This document shows positions 40,181 through 51,428 of a stretch of 64,000 nucleotides of DNA, in pieces; position 1 is the stretch's first letter, and every line of letters begins with the position of its first letter. A model generated the notes under the pieces. That model searched no databases. It worked only from the letters and a program-made list of their open reading frames with translations, and was not told where the DNA came from. This stretch comes from Burkholderiaceae bacterium (GTDB lineage: Bacteria; Pseudomonadota; Gammaproteobacteria; Burkholderiales; Burkholderiaceae_C): assembly GCA_023150375.1 (NCBI GenBank), contig JAKLLA010000011.1, forward strand, positions 78,703-142,702, read 5' to 3'. The position numbers and the translations under genes are program-made.

Positions 40181-40209
40181 TTGTGGCGGCGCGGCGCCCG
40201 GCGTAATCT
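40181..40209 (+). promoter_or_regulatory. Candidate sigma70 promoter of an orphan RNA
   Basis: TTGTGG (40181-40186) and TAATCT (40204-40209) are separated by exactly 17 bases in very GC-rich sequence. A start site near 40216 would coincide with the first hairpin of the RNA candidate downstream. Confidence 0.4.
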
Positions 40210-40215
40210 GGCGCT

Positions 40216-40356
40216 GCCTGCACGACGCAGGCCCCTGAATCCCCGCAGTCGCTGCGGGGAAGGGAGATCGGACCTGAAACCTCCGGCCTCCCGGACGGTC
40301 ACCGCTCGAGGGACCACCCCGCCCGCGAACTTCGGTTCCGGGCGGGTTTCTGTTTG
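40216..40356 (+). ncRNA. Candidate small structured RNA after ubiD
   Basis: The 335-base gap between ubiD and the convergent ydcF-like gene holds a run of perfect hairpins on the plus strand: GCCTGC/GCAGGC (40216-40221, 40227-40232), CCCCGCAG/CTGCGGGG (40241-40248, 40252-40259), GACC/GGTC (40271-40274, 40297-40300) around TCCGG/CCGGA (40282-40286, 40291-40295), and a terminator. No ORF fits. It could be an independent sRNA of about 140 nt or a 3' UTR of ubiD. I checked it by eye for SRP RNA, 6S RNA and several riboswitch classes and saw no full match. Confidence 0.5.
40318..40355 (+). terminator. Strong Rho-independent terminator
   Basis: Stem CCCGCCCG/CGGGCGGG (40318-40325, 40339-40346) continues through GAAC/GTTC to a TTCG tetraloop, with a single bulged C, and is followed by TTTCTGTTT. 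It ends the candidate RNA and, if read through, ubiD. Confidence 0.85.
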
Positions 40357-40426
40357 TTCGTCCCGGTACGGCTTGCGAGTCGTGCACGAAGGCCCGCATC
40401 GACGCCGGTCTGCATCGACACCCGCT

Positions 40427-41275
40427 TCAGCGAGCGGCCGGCGCGGGTGGTGGTGCGGCGCCGGGGGGCGCAGGCGGGGCGTGCGGGGTCAGCCACAGCC
40501 CGACGATCTCGTGCACCGCCTGGTGCACACGATGTGCACCTTCGCCGGAGGGCAGCCAGGCCAGCAGGCCCTCCTCGGCCACATCCAGGTAGTCGGTGGC
40601 GGCTGGCAGGATGTCGATGCCACGCGGGACCGCCTCGGCCTGGAACCAGCGCAGCGCGCGCGGCATGTGCACCGCCTGGGTGACCAGCAGCACCCGCCGG
40701 ATGCCCGCCGCCTGCAGCCGCGGCAGGATCTCGCGGGCGTTGCCGGCGGTGTCGCGCGAGCGGCCCTCCTGCCAGCGCAGCACCGCGCCGCGCTCCTGCA
40801 CGACCTGCGCGGCCACCTCGGCTTCGGACAGCCGGCCCCGCTCGGCCCAGCCGACGCCGCCGGCGTAGGCCAGCGGCAGGCCGGTGCGTGCGGCCAGCCA
40901 CAGCCCATGGTCCAGGCGCAGCTGGCCGTTGGGCGAGAGGCTGCCGCGGCCGGTGTCGGCGGCCCGCTCGCGCCGGCCGGCACCCAGCACCAGGATCACG
41001 GTCGGCAGGCGCGCCGCCTCGGCGCGCAGCGCGGCCAGACGCTGCAGCGACGGGGGCGGCGGCGGGCGCAGCCAGTGGTCCTGCAGCCAGCGCGCGGTGC
41101 CGCCGCACAGCGACAGCCAGAGCCCCAGCCCGCTGACGACGAAGGCTGCGGTGGCGGCACGGCGGCGCCGCAGCGCCCAGGCCAGCGCCAGCAGCGGCAG
41201 CCACAGGCCCGGCGGCAGCAGCAGCGCGTTGAGCACCGGCCTGAGCGGCCCCAGCCACTCGGCCAGCGCGGTCAT
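40427..41275 (-). CDS. YdcF/ElyC family protein (DUF218)
   Basis: 282 residues. Two N-terminal membrane helices (about 15-35 and 38-58) precede a DUF218 domain with VILVLGAGRRERA, GRLSEAEVAAQ, SRDTAGNAREILPRL and VLLVTQAVHMPRALRWF. Family members such as ElyC affect envelope synthesis, but the reaction is unknown. A Pro/Ala-rich C-terminal tail ends the protein. Confidence 0.86.
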   Translation of the reverse strand: MTALAEWLGPLRPVLNALLLPPGLWLPLLALAWALRRRRAATAAFVVSGLGLWLSLCGGTARWLQDHWLRPPPPPSLQRLAALRAEAARLPTVILVLGAGRRERAADTGRGSLSPNGQLRLDHGLWLAARTGLPLAYAGGVGWAERGRLSEAEVAAQVVQERGAVLRWQEGRSRDTAGNAREILPRLQAAGIRRVLLVTQAVHMPRALRWFQAEAVPRGIDILPAATDYLDVAEEGLLAWLPSGEGAHRVHQAVHEIVGLWLTPHAPPAPPGAAPPPAPAAR

Positions 41276-41343
41276 GACCCCACCCCGGCGGCGACCGCCC
41301 CGGGCGCGAATAATCGTGTTCGCCCGTTCGCAGGAGCCCGCCG

Positions 41344-41919
41344 ATGCACGACCCCGTTCCGACCCCCGCCCCGCAGGGGAGTGCTGCCGCCTCGGCGGCC
41401 GGCATCACGCTGGCCGGCGGCTGCTTCTGGTGCCTGGAGGCCGTCTTCCTGGAGGTGCGCGGTGTGCGCTCGGTGCACAGCGGCTATGCCAACGGCCACA
41501 CGGGGCAGCCCGACTACGAGTCGGTCTGCAGCGGCACGACCGGCTACGCGGAAGTGGTGCAGATCACCTGGGACCCGGCCGTGATCGGGCTGGACGAGCT
41601 GCTGCAGATCTTCTTCGTCATCCACGATCCGACCACCCTGAACCGGCAGGGCCACGACGTGGGCACGCAGTACCGCAGCGGCATCTACTGGCACGACGAG
41701 GCGCAGCGCGCGACGATCGACGCGGTGCTGGCCGAGGCGGCCCGGGCCTGGGCCGCCCCGCTGGTCACCGAGGTGGCGCCGCTGCGCAGCTTCTGGCCGG
41801 CCGAGGCCTACCACCAGCGCTACTTCGAGCGGCATCCGCAGCAGGGCTACTGCCGCCATGTCGTGGCGCCCAAGCTGGAGAAGTTCCGCACCAACTTCGC
41901 CGCCCTGCGGCGCGGCTGA
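41344..41919 (+). CDS. msrA: Peptide methionine sulfoxide reductase MsrA
   Basis: 191 residues. Catalytic motif GGCFWCLEAVF, then SVHSGYANG, VVQITWDP, IHDPTTLNRQGHDVGTQYRS and YHQRYF define MsrA. An AGGAG site lies ahead of the ATG. It repairs S-form methionine sulfoxide. No MsrB domain is fused. Confidence 0.95.
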   Translation: MHDPVPTPAPQGSAAASAAGITLAGGCFWCLEAVFLEVRGVRSVHSGYANGHTGQPDYESVCSGTTGYAEVVQITWDPAVIGLDELLQIFFVIHDPTTLNRQGHDVGTQYRSGIYWHDEAQRATIDAVLAEAARAWAAPLVTEVAPLRSFWPAEAYHQRYFERHPQQGYCRHVVAPKLEKFRTNFAALRRG

Positions 41920-41971
41920 CGTCCCGGCCCCTCGGCGTGCCCGGAGGCCCGCTGCCGGCGCGGCGCCCCCT

Positions 41972-42607
41972 TCAGGGCGCGAGGCGCTCGCGCAACCACT
42001 GGCCGTCGACCCTGCGGTAGCTCAGGCGGTCGTGCAGGCGGGACTTGCGGCCCTGCCAGAACTCCCAGCGGTCCGGCTCCAGCCGGAAGCCGCCCCAGTG
42101 CGGCGGGCGGGGCGGGTGCAGACCGTGCTCGGCCGCCATCCGGGCCACGTTGGCCACCAGCACGGCGCGCGAGGCGATCACCTCGCTCTGCGGCGAGGCC
42201 CAGGCGCCCAGGCGGGAGTCGAGCGGGCGGCTGGCGTAGTAGGCGTCCGACTCGGCCGGATCGCAGCGCGTCACCGCACCCTCGATGCGCACCACCCGCT
42301 CGAGTTCGACCCAGTGGAACTGCAGCGCCGCGAAGGGCCGCTCGGCGAGTTCCCGGCCCTTGCGGCTGTGGTAGTTGGTGTACCAGACGATGCCCCGGGC
42401 GTCGTAGCCCTTGATCAGCACCACCCGGGTGGACGGCCGGCCGTCCGGACCGACCGTGGCCAGCGTCATGGCGTTGGGCTCGGGCAGCTGGGCCTTCAGG
42501 GCCTCCTGCATCCAGAGGTCGAACTGGCGCAGCGGCTCGTCGGTGGCCATCGACTCGTCCAGCTCGCCGGATTCGTAGCTCTTGCGCAGTTGGGACAGGG
42601 AAGTCAT
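41972..42607 (-). CDS. pdxH: Pyridoxine/pyridoxamine 5'-phosphate oxidase
   Basis: 211 residues from [19 protein letters not shown]-binding split barrel with [65 protein letters not shown] and the C-terminal [22 protein letters not shown]. It makes pyridoxal phosphate. The window contains several PLP enzymes, but none is linked to it. Confidence 0.96.
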   Translation of the reverse strand: MTSLSQLRKSYESGELDESMATDEPLRQFDLWMQEALKAQLPEPNAMTLATVGPDGRPSTRVVLIKGYDARGIVWYTNYHSRKGRELAERPFAALQFHWVELERVVRIEGAVTRCDPAESDAYYASRPLDSRLGAWASPQSEVIASRAVLVANVARMAAEHGLHPPRPPHWGGFRLEPDRWEFWQGRKSRLHDRLSYRRVDGQWLRERLAP

Positions 42608-42922
42608 GGCTGCAGTATAGAAAGCCCGGGCCCGGTCGGGCCGCCCCCCGGTGATCTCCCCTAAGTGAAGGCACCACTTCCGGGGGGCGCGCTTGTGCGA
42701 TCCGATAGGGGCTGCGTCGGCCTGCGCGGCCCTTCCGAGACCTCCTGCGGCGGCACGCCGGCGGGCCGGGCCGCAAAGCGCCGCTCTTCGAAGCAAGGAC
42801 ATGAACAACAAGAGCCGCAACACCATCGGGCAGAGAATGCCCTGTCGCGCTGCGAGCCGGTACGCCAGCGGGGCGGCAGGTGCGGGATCGGGCGTCGGCC
42901 TGGCGTCTTCGCGGAGGGCACC
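42608..42922. other. Divergent intergenic region with a palindrome
   Basis: 315 bases without a convincing gene between pdxH and the nucleotidyltransferase gene. AAGTG/CACTT (42663-42667, 42675-42679) with a 7-base spacer is flanked by CCCC (42658-42661) and GGGG (42682-42685), giving an imperfect 28-base palindrome. A short frame from 42803 has no ribosome binding site of its own worth trusting. The palindrome may be an operator for either gene. Confidence 0.45.
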
Positions 42923-43576
42923 ATGATCGGGCAACGGGTACCGGGGCCGGTCGTGGTCGTGCTGGCGGCCGGCCGCGGGGCACGCTTCGACGGCGAGGGC
43001 CACAAGCTGAGTCAGCCGCTGGACGACCGCAGCGTGCTGGCGCGCACGCTCGAGCAGGTCGTGGCCAGCGGGCTGCAGCTGGTGGTGGTGACCACCGCAG
43101 CGCTGGTGCCGATCGCCCAGGAGGTGGTGGCCGCGCGCGACATCGTGCTGCTGCCGCCGGTGGGATCGGGTTCCACCGAGCCGCTGGGCATGGGATACAC
43201 CATCGCCACCGGCGTGCGGGCCCGCCCGAACGCCACCGCCTGGCTGATCCTGCCGGCCGACATGCCGCTGGTGCGCCCATCCACCCTGATGGCGCTGGCA
43301 CGCAGCCTGGGGCAGCACTCGGTCGTGCATCCGCAGTACCGGGCGCGCCGGGGGCATCCGGTGGGGTTCTCGGCCGAACTCTACGACGAGCTGGTCAAGC
43401 TGCGCGGCGACGAGGGGGCTCGGCGCCTGCTGGCGCGCTATCCGGTGCATGCCGTCGAGGTCGACGATCCCGGCGTCCTGGTCGACGTCGACACCCGCCA
43501 CGACCTGGCGCTGGCCCAGCAGTTGCAGGCCGGTACGCTGGCCGATCCCGAACTGCGCTTCGGTGCGCGTGTCTGA
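42923..43576 (+). CDS. MobA-like nucleotidyltransferase (MocA type)
   Basis: 217 residues from MIGQRVPG, with GGAGG 5 bases upstream. NTP-transferase signature [18 protein letters not shown], then [22 protein letters not shown] and [13 protein letters not shown]. Relatives attach CMP or GMP to molybdopterin or act near molybdenum hydroxylase genes. None of these is nearby, so the substrate is not certain. Confidence 0.82.
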   Translation: MIGQRVPGPVVVVLAAGRGARFDGEGHKLSQPLDDRSVLARTLEQVVASGLQLVVVTTAALVPIAQEVVAARDIVLLPPVGSGSTEPLGMGYTIATGVRARPNATAWLILPADMPLVRPSTLMALARSLGQHSVVHPQYRARRGHPVGFSAELYDELVKLRGDEGARRLLARYPVHAVEVDDPGVLVDVDTRHDLALAQQLQAGTLADPELRFGARV

Positions 43577-43669
43577 GCGTCTGCACGACGCCGACCGCGC
43601 CCTGTCGCTTCCGTGTCAGGGAAGACGCGTACACTCTTTGCGTCTTTTTTCACGTTCCGGAGTCGATGG

Positions 43670-44230
43670 ATGAGCAGTCAGGATGAAGACCAGGGCACCA
43701 AGGCCGGTCTGGTGGTGATCGTCGGGGTCGTGGCCGTGGCGTTGCTGGTGGCGCTGGGCATGGCGATTCGGCATTCCTTCAAGTCGGCCGCTGCGCCGGT
43801 GGTGGCCGAGGTGGCGGCCGATGCGGCCTCGGCGGCGGCGCCTGCCGGTGCGGCGTCCGGCGCGGCGCACGCGGCGACGGACACGCTGGTCGACCTGAGC
43901 CCCACCGGGCCCGCGCTGGCCACCGTGTACTTCGGCTCCGGCCAGGCCGACGTGGCCGCCGATGCCGACGCGGCCCTGGCGCAGGCGGTGCAGGCCCTGG
44001 CCGGCGCGGCGGGCAAGAAGGTGCTGCTGTCGGGCTACCACGACAGCACCGGCGATCCGGCGCGCAATGCCGAGCTGGCCAAGGAGCGCGCCAAGGCGGT
44101 GCGTGCGGCCCTGGTGGCCCGCGGCCTGAGCCAGGAGCAGGTGCTGCTGCGCAAGCCCGAGGTCACCGCCGGTGGCGGCAGCGACCAGGAGGCGCGCCGC
44201 GTCGAGATCCGCGTGGTCGACGCGCCCTGA
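43670..44230 (+). CDS. OmpA-family protein with N-terminal membrane anchor
   Basis: 186 residues from MSSQDEDQG (GGAG 7 bases upstream). One membrane helix (about 10-32), an Ala-rich linker (about 40-80), then an OmpA-C-like domain (about 90-186) with TVYFGSGQADVAADAD, LLSGYHDSTGDPARNAELAKERAKAVRAALVARG and RRVEIRV. The HDSTGD-NAELAKERA pattern is the peptidoglycan-binding signature. It may tie the inner membrane to the cell wall. A TACACT box near 43631 may be its -10. Confidence 0.84.
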   Translation: MSSQDEDQGTKAGLVVIVGVVAVALLVALGMAIRHSFKSAAAPVVAEVAADAASAAAPAGAASGAAHAATDTLVDLSPTGPALATVYFGSGQADVAADADAALAQAVQALAGAAGKKVLLSGYHDSTGDPARNAELAKERAKAVRAALVARGLSQEQVLLRKPEVTAGGGSDQEARRVEIRVVDAP

Positions 44231-44303
44231 TCCGGACCGGGCGGCGCGCGCTCCGTGCGTCGCCCGGTACCGAGCTGGGCCGCCGAGCGTTGCGGCCCGA
44301 TCC

Positions 44304-44357
44304 AGCCCTGCGGCCCGCCCGGCAATGTCCGGGACGGGCCGCAGGGCTTTCTGTTTT
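44304..44357 (+). terminator. Strong Rho-independent terminator after the OmpA-family gene
   Basis: A perfect 14-bp stem AGCCCTGCGGCCCG/CGGGCCGCAGGGCT (44304-44317, 44335-44348) with an inner CCCGG/CCGGG pairing is followed by TTTCTGTTTT. It isolates edd from upstream transcription. Its T-run overlaps the edd -35 box. Confidence 0.92.
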
Positions 44358-44384
44358 GACGCTGTAACCAGGTTACGTTCTAAT
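44356..44384 (+). promoter_or_regulatory. edd promoter with palindromic operator
   Basis: TTGACG (44356-44361) and TCTAAT (44379-44384) are 17 bases apart, a good sigma70 promoter. The spacer carries the perfect palindrome GTAACC-A-GGTTAC (44364-44376); with one more base on each side the 15-mer TGTAACCAGGTTACG resembles the HexR site TGTARTnnnAYTACA with three differences, two of them symmetric. A repressor bound here would block RNA polymerase. HexR commonly controls edd in proteobacteria; identity is inference. Confidence 0.75.
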
Positions 44385-44481
44385 TTGAGCCAGAGTTTCA
44401 TGCCGCGTGCCGGATCCGGTCGCCCGATTCGATCGTCTGCTCCGAGCGTCCGGCGCGTGCCCTCCGACCCGACAGAACGCC

Positions 44482-46302
<1,821 letters not shown>

Positions 46303-46361
46303 CGGCGCTGCCCCCCCTTCCCGCGCGATCTCTCACCTGCCGACTGCCTGCAGAAAGTTCC

Positions 46362-46985
46362 ATGAACCCCCTCGACCTTGCCACCCACGGCCCCGTCATC
46401 CCCGTCATCGTGATCGAGCGTGTCGCCGACGCGCTGCCGCTGGCCCGCGCGCTGCTGGCCGGCGGTGTGCGGGTGCTGGAGGTCACGCTGCGCACCCCGG
46501 CGGCGCTGGACGCCATCCGCGCCATCGCCGCCGAGCTGCCCGAGGCCATCGTCGGCGCCGGCACGGTGCGCTCGGCGGCCGACGCCGAGGCCGCGCTGGC
46601 CGCCGGCAGCCGATTCGCCGTCAGCCCCGGCTACACGCCGGAGGTCGGCCGGGCCTGTCGCAGTCTGGGCCTGCCGCTGCTGCCCGGCGTGGCCAGCGCC
46701 AGCGAAGTCATGACCGCCAACGCCGACGGCTGGCACTTTCTCAAGCTCTTCCCGGCCACCGCAGTGGGGGGCCTGAACCTGCTGAAGGCCTTCGCCGGGC
46801 CCTTCCACGACGTCGCCTTCTGCCCCACCGGCGGCATCACCCCGGAGACCGCGCCGCAGTTCCTGGCGCTGCCCAACGTGAAGGTCTGCGGCGGCTCCTG
46901 GCTGACGCCGGCCGACGCGCTGCGCGACGGGGACTGGGCGCGCATCACCCGGCTGGCGCAGGCGGCGCAGGCATTGCGGGGCTGA
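46362..46985 (+). CDS. eda: KDPG/KHG aldolase
   Basis: 207 residues. Motifs [19 protein letters not shown] (Glu), [33 protein letters not shown] and the Schiff-base Lys in [14 protein letters not shown]. It splits KDPG to pyruvate and glyceraldehyde 3-phosphate. Same transcript as edd. Confidence 0.96.
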   Translation: MNPLDLATHGPVIPVIVIERVADALPLARALLAGGVRVLEVTLRTPAALDAIRAIAAELPEAIVGAGTVRSAADAEAALAAGSRFAVSPGYTPEVGRACRSLGLPLLPGVASASEVMTANADGWHFLKLFPATAVGGLNLLKAFAGPFHDVAFCPTGGITPETAPQFLALPNVKVCGGSWLTPADALRDGDWARITRLAQAAQALRG

Positions 46986-47042
46986 TCGGGCCGGCCGGGG
47001 CCATGCCTTCGTACGGTCCGAGGTCGTCCTGGGGGCTGCGCT

Positions 47043-47666
47043 TCAGAGATCGCGCCGTGCCATCTTCAGCCGGAAGGCCTGGTCGATGCGCACCGCGCGC
47101 GGCCCCGGCTGCAGCGTGAACGGCTGCCCCGCCTCCAGCGTGCCCGGGCGGGCCACGCGCAGGTAGAAGCCGCAGCAGCCGGAGTCCGCCATGACCCGGG
47201 CGGCGCGGGCGAAGCCCATCACCGCGACGAACTTGTCGCAGGGCTGGCGCGGTTCGCTGACGACCAGCTCGCAGTCGGGCAGCCGCAGGCGGTCGCCGAC
47301 CCAGACCTCGGACTCGCGCAGGCCCTCGAGGGTCAGGTTCTCGCCGAGTGCGCCGCTGGGCAGCGGCGCGTCGATCAGACCGGCCTGTGCACCAGCCTCT
47401 CGGCGGGCCTGCTCCCAGAAGGGATAGTGTTCCACCGGATAGGCGTAGATCGCCTTGGCGAGGCCGCCGTGCACGGTCAGGTCGGCCTGCTCGTCGCCGG
47501 CCAGGCCCAGCGGCCCGACCGCCACCGGGCCGGTCACGGCCCGCTTGCCGAAGGCGGACATCACCGTGCGACCGGCCACCGGGAGGCGGCGCACGCTGCC
47601 GATGTTGACCGCGCGCAGTCGTCCGCAGCGGGCTGCCTCGGACAACGGGGCGTCGGGCGCGGCCAT
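47043..47666 (-). CDS. MOSC domain protein (YiiM type)
   Basis: 207 residues. MOSC features: GPLGLAGDEQADLTVHGG, AIYAYPVEHYPFW, GENLTLEGLRESEVWVGDRLRL and the conserved Cys in SEPRQPCDKF. YiiM-type proteins reduce N-hydroxylated compounds with a molybdenum cofactor. A helical C-terminal tail as in YiiM is present but short. Confidence 0.88.
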   Translation of the reverse strand: MAAPDAPLSEAARCGRLRAVNIGSVRRLPVAGRTVMSAFGKRAVTGPVAVGPLGLAGDEQADLTVHGGLAKAIYAYPVEHYPFWEQARREAGAQAGLIDAPLPSGALGENLTLEGLRESEVWVGDRLRLPDCELVVSEPRQPCDKFVAVMGFARAARVMADSGCCGFYLRVARPGTLEAGQPFTLQPGPRAVRIDQAFRLKMARRDL

Positions 47667-47693
47667 GATGCGTGGCCTGGTCGGGGAGGGCGC

Positions 47694-49070
<1,377 letters not shown>

Positions 49071-49159
49071 TTAGGCGAGCCGGCCCCGCGCACTGCGGGC
49101 CGGGCGGGGCGCGCCTACACTGCGCAGCCATTCGTCGCGCCTGCCCTGCGGTTCCCGTC

Positions 49160-49810
49160 GTGAACGCCCTGCTGACCGAACTTCGCCCCCTTCTTCGCCC
49201 ACTCTTCGCGCCGGCCTTCACCGCCTGGGGCAGCCCCTTCACCTGGCTGGAGCTGCTGGCCTGCGGGGTGTCTCTGGCCATGGTGCTGGCCAACCTGCGG
49301 GTCCGGGTGGTGGCCTGGCCGCTGGCGATCGTGGCGTCGCTGCTGTACTTCCTGCTGTTCTGGGACGCCCGGCTGTATGGCGATGCGGCGCTGCAGATCT
49401 TCTTCGTCGTCGTGGCGTTCTGGGGCTGGTGGCAGTGGCTGCGCGGGCGCGATGGCACGGGCGCCATGTTGACGGTGCGGTACCTGGGCACAGCGGCGCG
49501 CTGGCGGGTGCTGGCGATCGGGCTGCTGCTCTGGCCGGCGCTGGGGCTGTTCCTCTGGCGTTTCACCGACAGCGACGTGCCCTGGTGGGACGCCTTTCCC
49601 ACCGCCTTCAGTCTGGTCGGCCAGTGGCTGCTCGGGCGCAAGTACGTGGAGAACTGGGCGGTCTGGCTGGGTGTGAACGTCGTGGCCACCACGCTGTTCG
49701 CCTACAAGGGGCTGTGGCTGACGGTGGGGCTGTACGTGCTCTTCGCCGTCCTGTCGGTGGCCGGCTGGCGGGCCTGGCAGCGCCAGGCGCAGGTCGCACG
49801 CACCGCATGA
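49160..49810 (+). CDS. pnuC: PnuC-family vitamin transporter
   Basis: 216 residues, GTG start. Seven or so helices with TWLELLACGVSLAMVLANLR, the signature LYGDAALQIFFVVVAFWGWWQWLRG, and VGQWLLGRKYVENWAVWLGVNVVAT. PnuC proteins facilitate uptake of nicotinamide riboside, thiamine or riboflavin; the neighbouring NadR-like kinase favours nicotinamide riboside. Start is divergent from argG. Confidence 0.9.
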   Translation: MNALLTELRPLLRPLFAPAFTAWGSPFTWLELLACGVSLAMVLANLRVRVVAWPLAIVASLLYFLLFWDARLYGDAALQIFFVVVAFWGWWQWLRGRDGTGAMLTVRYLGTAARWRVLAIGLLLWPALGLFLWRFTDSDVPWWDAFPTAFSLVGQWLLGRKYVENWAVWLGVNVVATTLFAYKGLWLTVGLYVLFAVLSVAGWRAWQRQAQVARTA

Positions 49811-50472
49811 CCGCGCGCGTGCTGGCGCTGCTGGGCGCCGAAAGTACCGGCAAATCCACGCTGGCCAGGCAGCTGGCCGATGCCCTGGCCGACCGGGGTC
49901 AGCGCGTGGTGCGGGTGGACGAGTTCCTGCGCGAGTTCTGCGACCGGGCCGGGCGCACGCCGACCCAGGCCGAGCAGGCCGGCATTGCCGCCGAGCAGGC
50001 GCGCCGCATCGCCGCCGCTTCGCGCGCGGCGCCCGGCAGGCCGGCGCCGCACTGGGTGGTGGCCGACACCACGCCGCTGCTCACCGCGGTGTACAGCGAG
50101 ATCGTTTTCGGCGATCGCACCCTCTACGCCGAGGCCGGCGCCCTGCATGCGCGCCAGGTGCAGCTGACGCTGCTGACCGCGCTGGACCTGCCCTGGCAGG
50201 CCGATGGCCTGCAGCGCGACGGCCCGCAGGTGCGCGGCCCGGTGGATGCGCTGCTGCGTGCCGCGCTGCTGGGCGCCGGCATCGGCTTTTCGGTGGTGGC
50301 CGGACAGGGGCCGGCCCGCCCGGCCGCCGCGCTGGCCGCCTGGGAGGCCGCCCGGCGAACACCGTCGGCCGTGCCGGCGCTCGCAAGCCGCTGGAAGCAC
50401 TGGTGCGCGCGCTGCGGCGACCCGGACTGCGAGCGCCACCTCTTCGCTGCGCTGCGAGGCGCAGCGGCCTGA
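49807..50472 (+). CDS. NadR-like ribosylnicotinamide kinase / AAA ATPase
   Basis: 221 residues. P-loop LGAESTGKSTLARQLADAL at the N-terminus, VDEFLREFCDRAGRTPTQ, then WVVADTTPLLTAVYSEIVFGD, all typical of the NadR C-terminal kinase domain. The DNA-binding and adenylyltransferase domains of full NadR are missing. ATGA overlap with pnuC indicates trapping by phosphorylation of the imported vitamin. Cys-rich end (CARCGDPDCERH) is unusual for the family and may bind a metal. Confidence 0.86.
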   Translation: MTARVLALLGAESTGKSTLARQLADALADRGQRVVRVDEFLREFCDRAGRTPTQAEQAGIAAEQARRIAAASRAAPGRPAPHWVVADTTPLLTAVYSEIVFGDRTLYAEAGALHARQVQLTLLTALDLPWQADGLQRDGPQVRGPVDALLRAALLGAGIGFSVVAGQGPARPAAALAAWEAARRTPSAVPALASRWKHWCARCGDPDCERHLFAALRGAAA

Positions 50473-50474
50473 CT

Positions 50475-51428
50475 TCAGTCGGGCGGCCTGTTTTCGGCGG
50501 GCAGCCGTGTGCCGCAGCGGCGGCAGAACTGCGCATCCGCCTGGTGGCCGGTGCTGCCGCAGGCGCTGCAGCAGCGTGCCGCACCCGGCTGCAACAGTGT
50601 GCGCAGGATCGGCGCCGGGTCGGCCTCGGCCGCCGCGCTGCGCCGCTGCGAGCTCATTTCCGCGGTGACGATGCCGGTCGGCACGGCCAGCACGCCCCAG
50701 CCCAGCAGCATCATCGACGAGGCGATCAGGCGGCCCAGATCGGTGCGCGGCGTGATGTCGCCGAAACCCACCGTGGTCATCGTCGTGACGGCCCAGTACA
50801 TCGCGGTGGGGATGCTGGTGAAGCCGTGTTCCGGCCCCTCCACCACGTACATCAGCGTGCCGGCCACCAGCACCACCATCAGCACGAAGCCGAGGAAGAC
50901 CAGAATCTTGCGCCGGCTGGCGGCGATGGCCGAGGCCAGGAAGTGCATCTCGCTGGCATAGCGCGACAGCTTGAAGATGCGGAAGATGCGCAGCAGTCGC
51001 AGCACCCGCACATCGATCAGCGCATGCAGCCCCGGCACCAGCACGGCCAGATAGGTGGGGGCCACCGACAGCAGGTCGATGAGGCCGTAGAAGCTGCGCG
51101 CATAGCGCAGCGGCCGGTCCACGCAGGCCAGCCGGGCCAGGTACTCGGCAGTGAACAGCAGCGTGAAGGTCCATTCCGCGGCCTGCAGCCACGTGCCCCA
51201 GCGCTGCGCCAGCGGCGCCACGCTGGCCAGGATGACCACCACGATGCTGGCGACGATGGCCCAGATCAGCGCCACGTCGAAGGCATGGCCGGCCGGCGTG
51301 TCGGATTCGAAGATCACCTCGTACCCGCGCCGGCGCCAGCCACGCTGCGGCTTGCCGAAGCGCTGCGCGTCCTGGGCGGCCTCCAGCGCGGCGGGGCCGG
51401 GCGATGTCGGGGCTGCCGCGGTCTTCAT
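50475..51428 (-). CDS. Voltage-gated-type potassium channel with C-terminal zinc ribbon
   Basis: 317 residues. Six membrane helices: S1-S3 about 50-130, an S4-like Arg series VRVLRLLRIFRIFKLSRY, and the pore with selectivity filter TTMTTVGFGDITP followed by S6. After the pore a cytoplasmic tail ends in CSACGSTGHQADAQFCRRCGTRL, a zinc-ribbon arrangement (two CxxC pairs) not usual for channels. The start overlaps the DUF455 gene's stop. Likely K+ selective by the filter. Confidence 0.88.
   Translation of the reverse strand: MKTAAAPTSPGPAALEAAQDAQRFGKPQRGWRRRGYEVIFESDTPAGHAFDVALIWAIVASIVVVILASVAPLAQRWGTWLQAAEWTFTLLFTAEYLARLACVDRPLRYARSFYGLIDLLSVAPTYLAVLVPGLHALIDVRVLRLLRIFRIFKLSRYASEMHFLASAIAASRRKILVFLGFVLMVVLVAGTLMYVVEGPEHGFTSIPTAMYWAVTTMTTVGFGDITPRTDLGRLIASSMMLLGWGVLAVPTGIVTAEMSSQRRSAAAEADPAPILRTLLQPGAARCCSACGSTGHQADAQFCRRCGTRLPAENRPPD

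Noticed and set aside
40216..40356. Possible 6S RNA, SRP RNA or known riboswitch in the ubiD downstream region
   Set aside because: The GGCCCCTGAA stretch recalls 6S RNA, but the long closing stem and central bubble are missing; the SRP tetraloop motif and the conserved cores of FMN, cobalamin, TPP and glycine riboswitches are absent.
42803..42925. Small ORF beginning MNNKSRN in the pdxH intergenic region
   Set aside because: No recognisable domain, poor codon-position bias and overlap with the leader of the nucleotidyltransferase gene.
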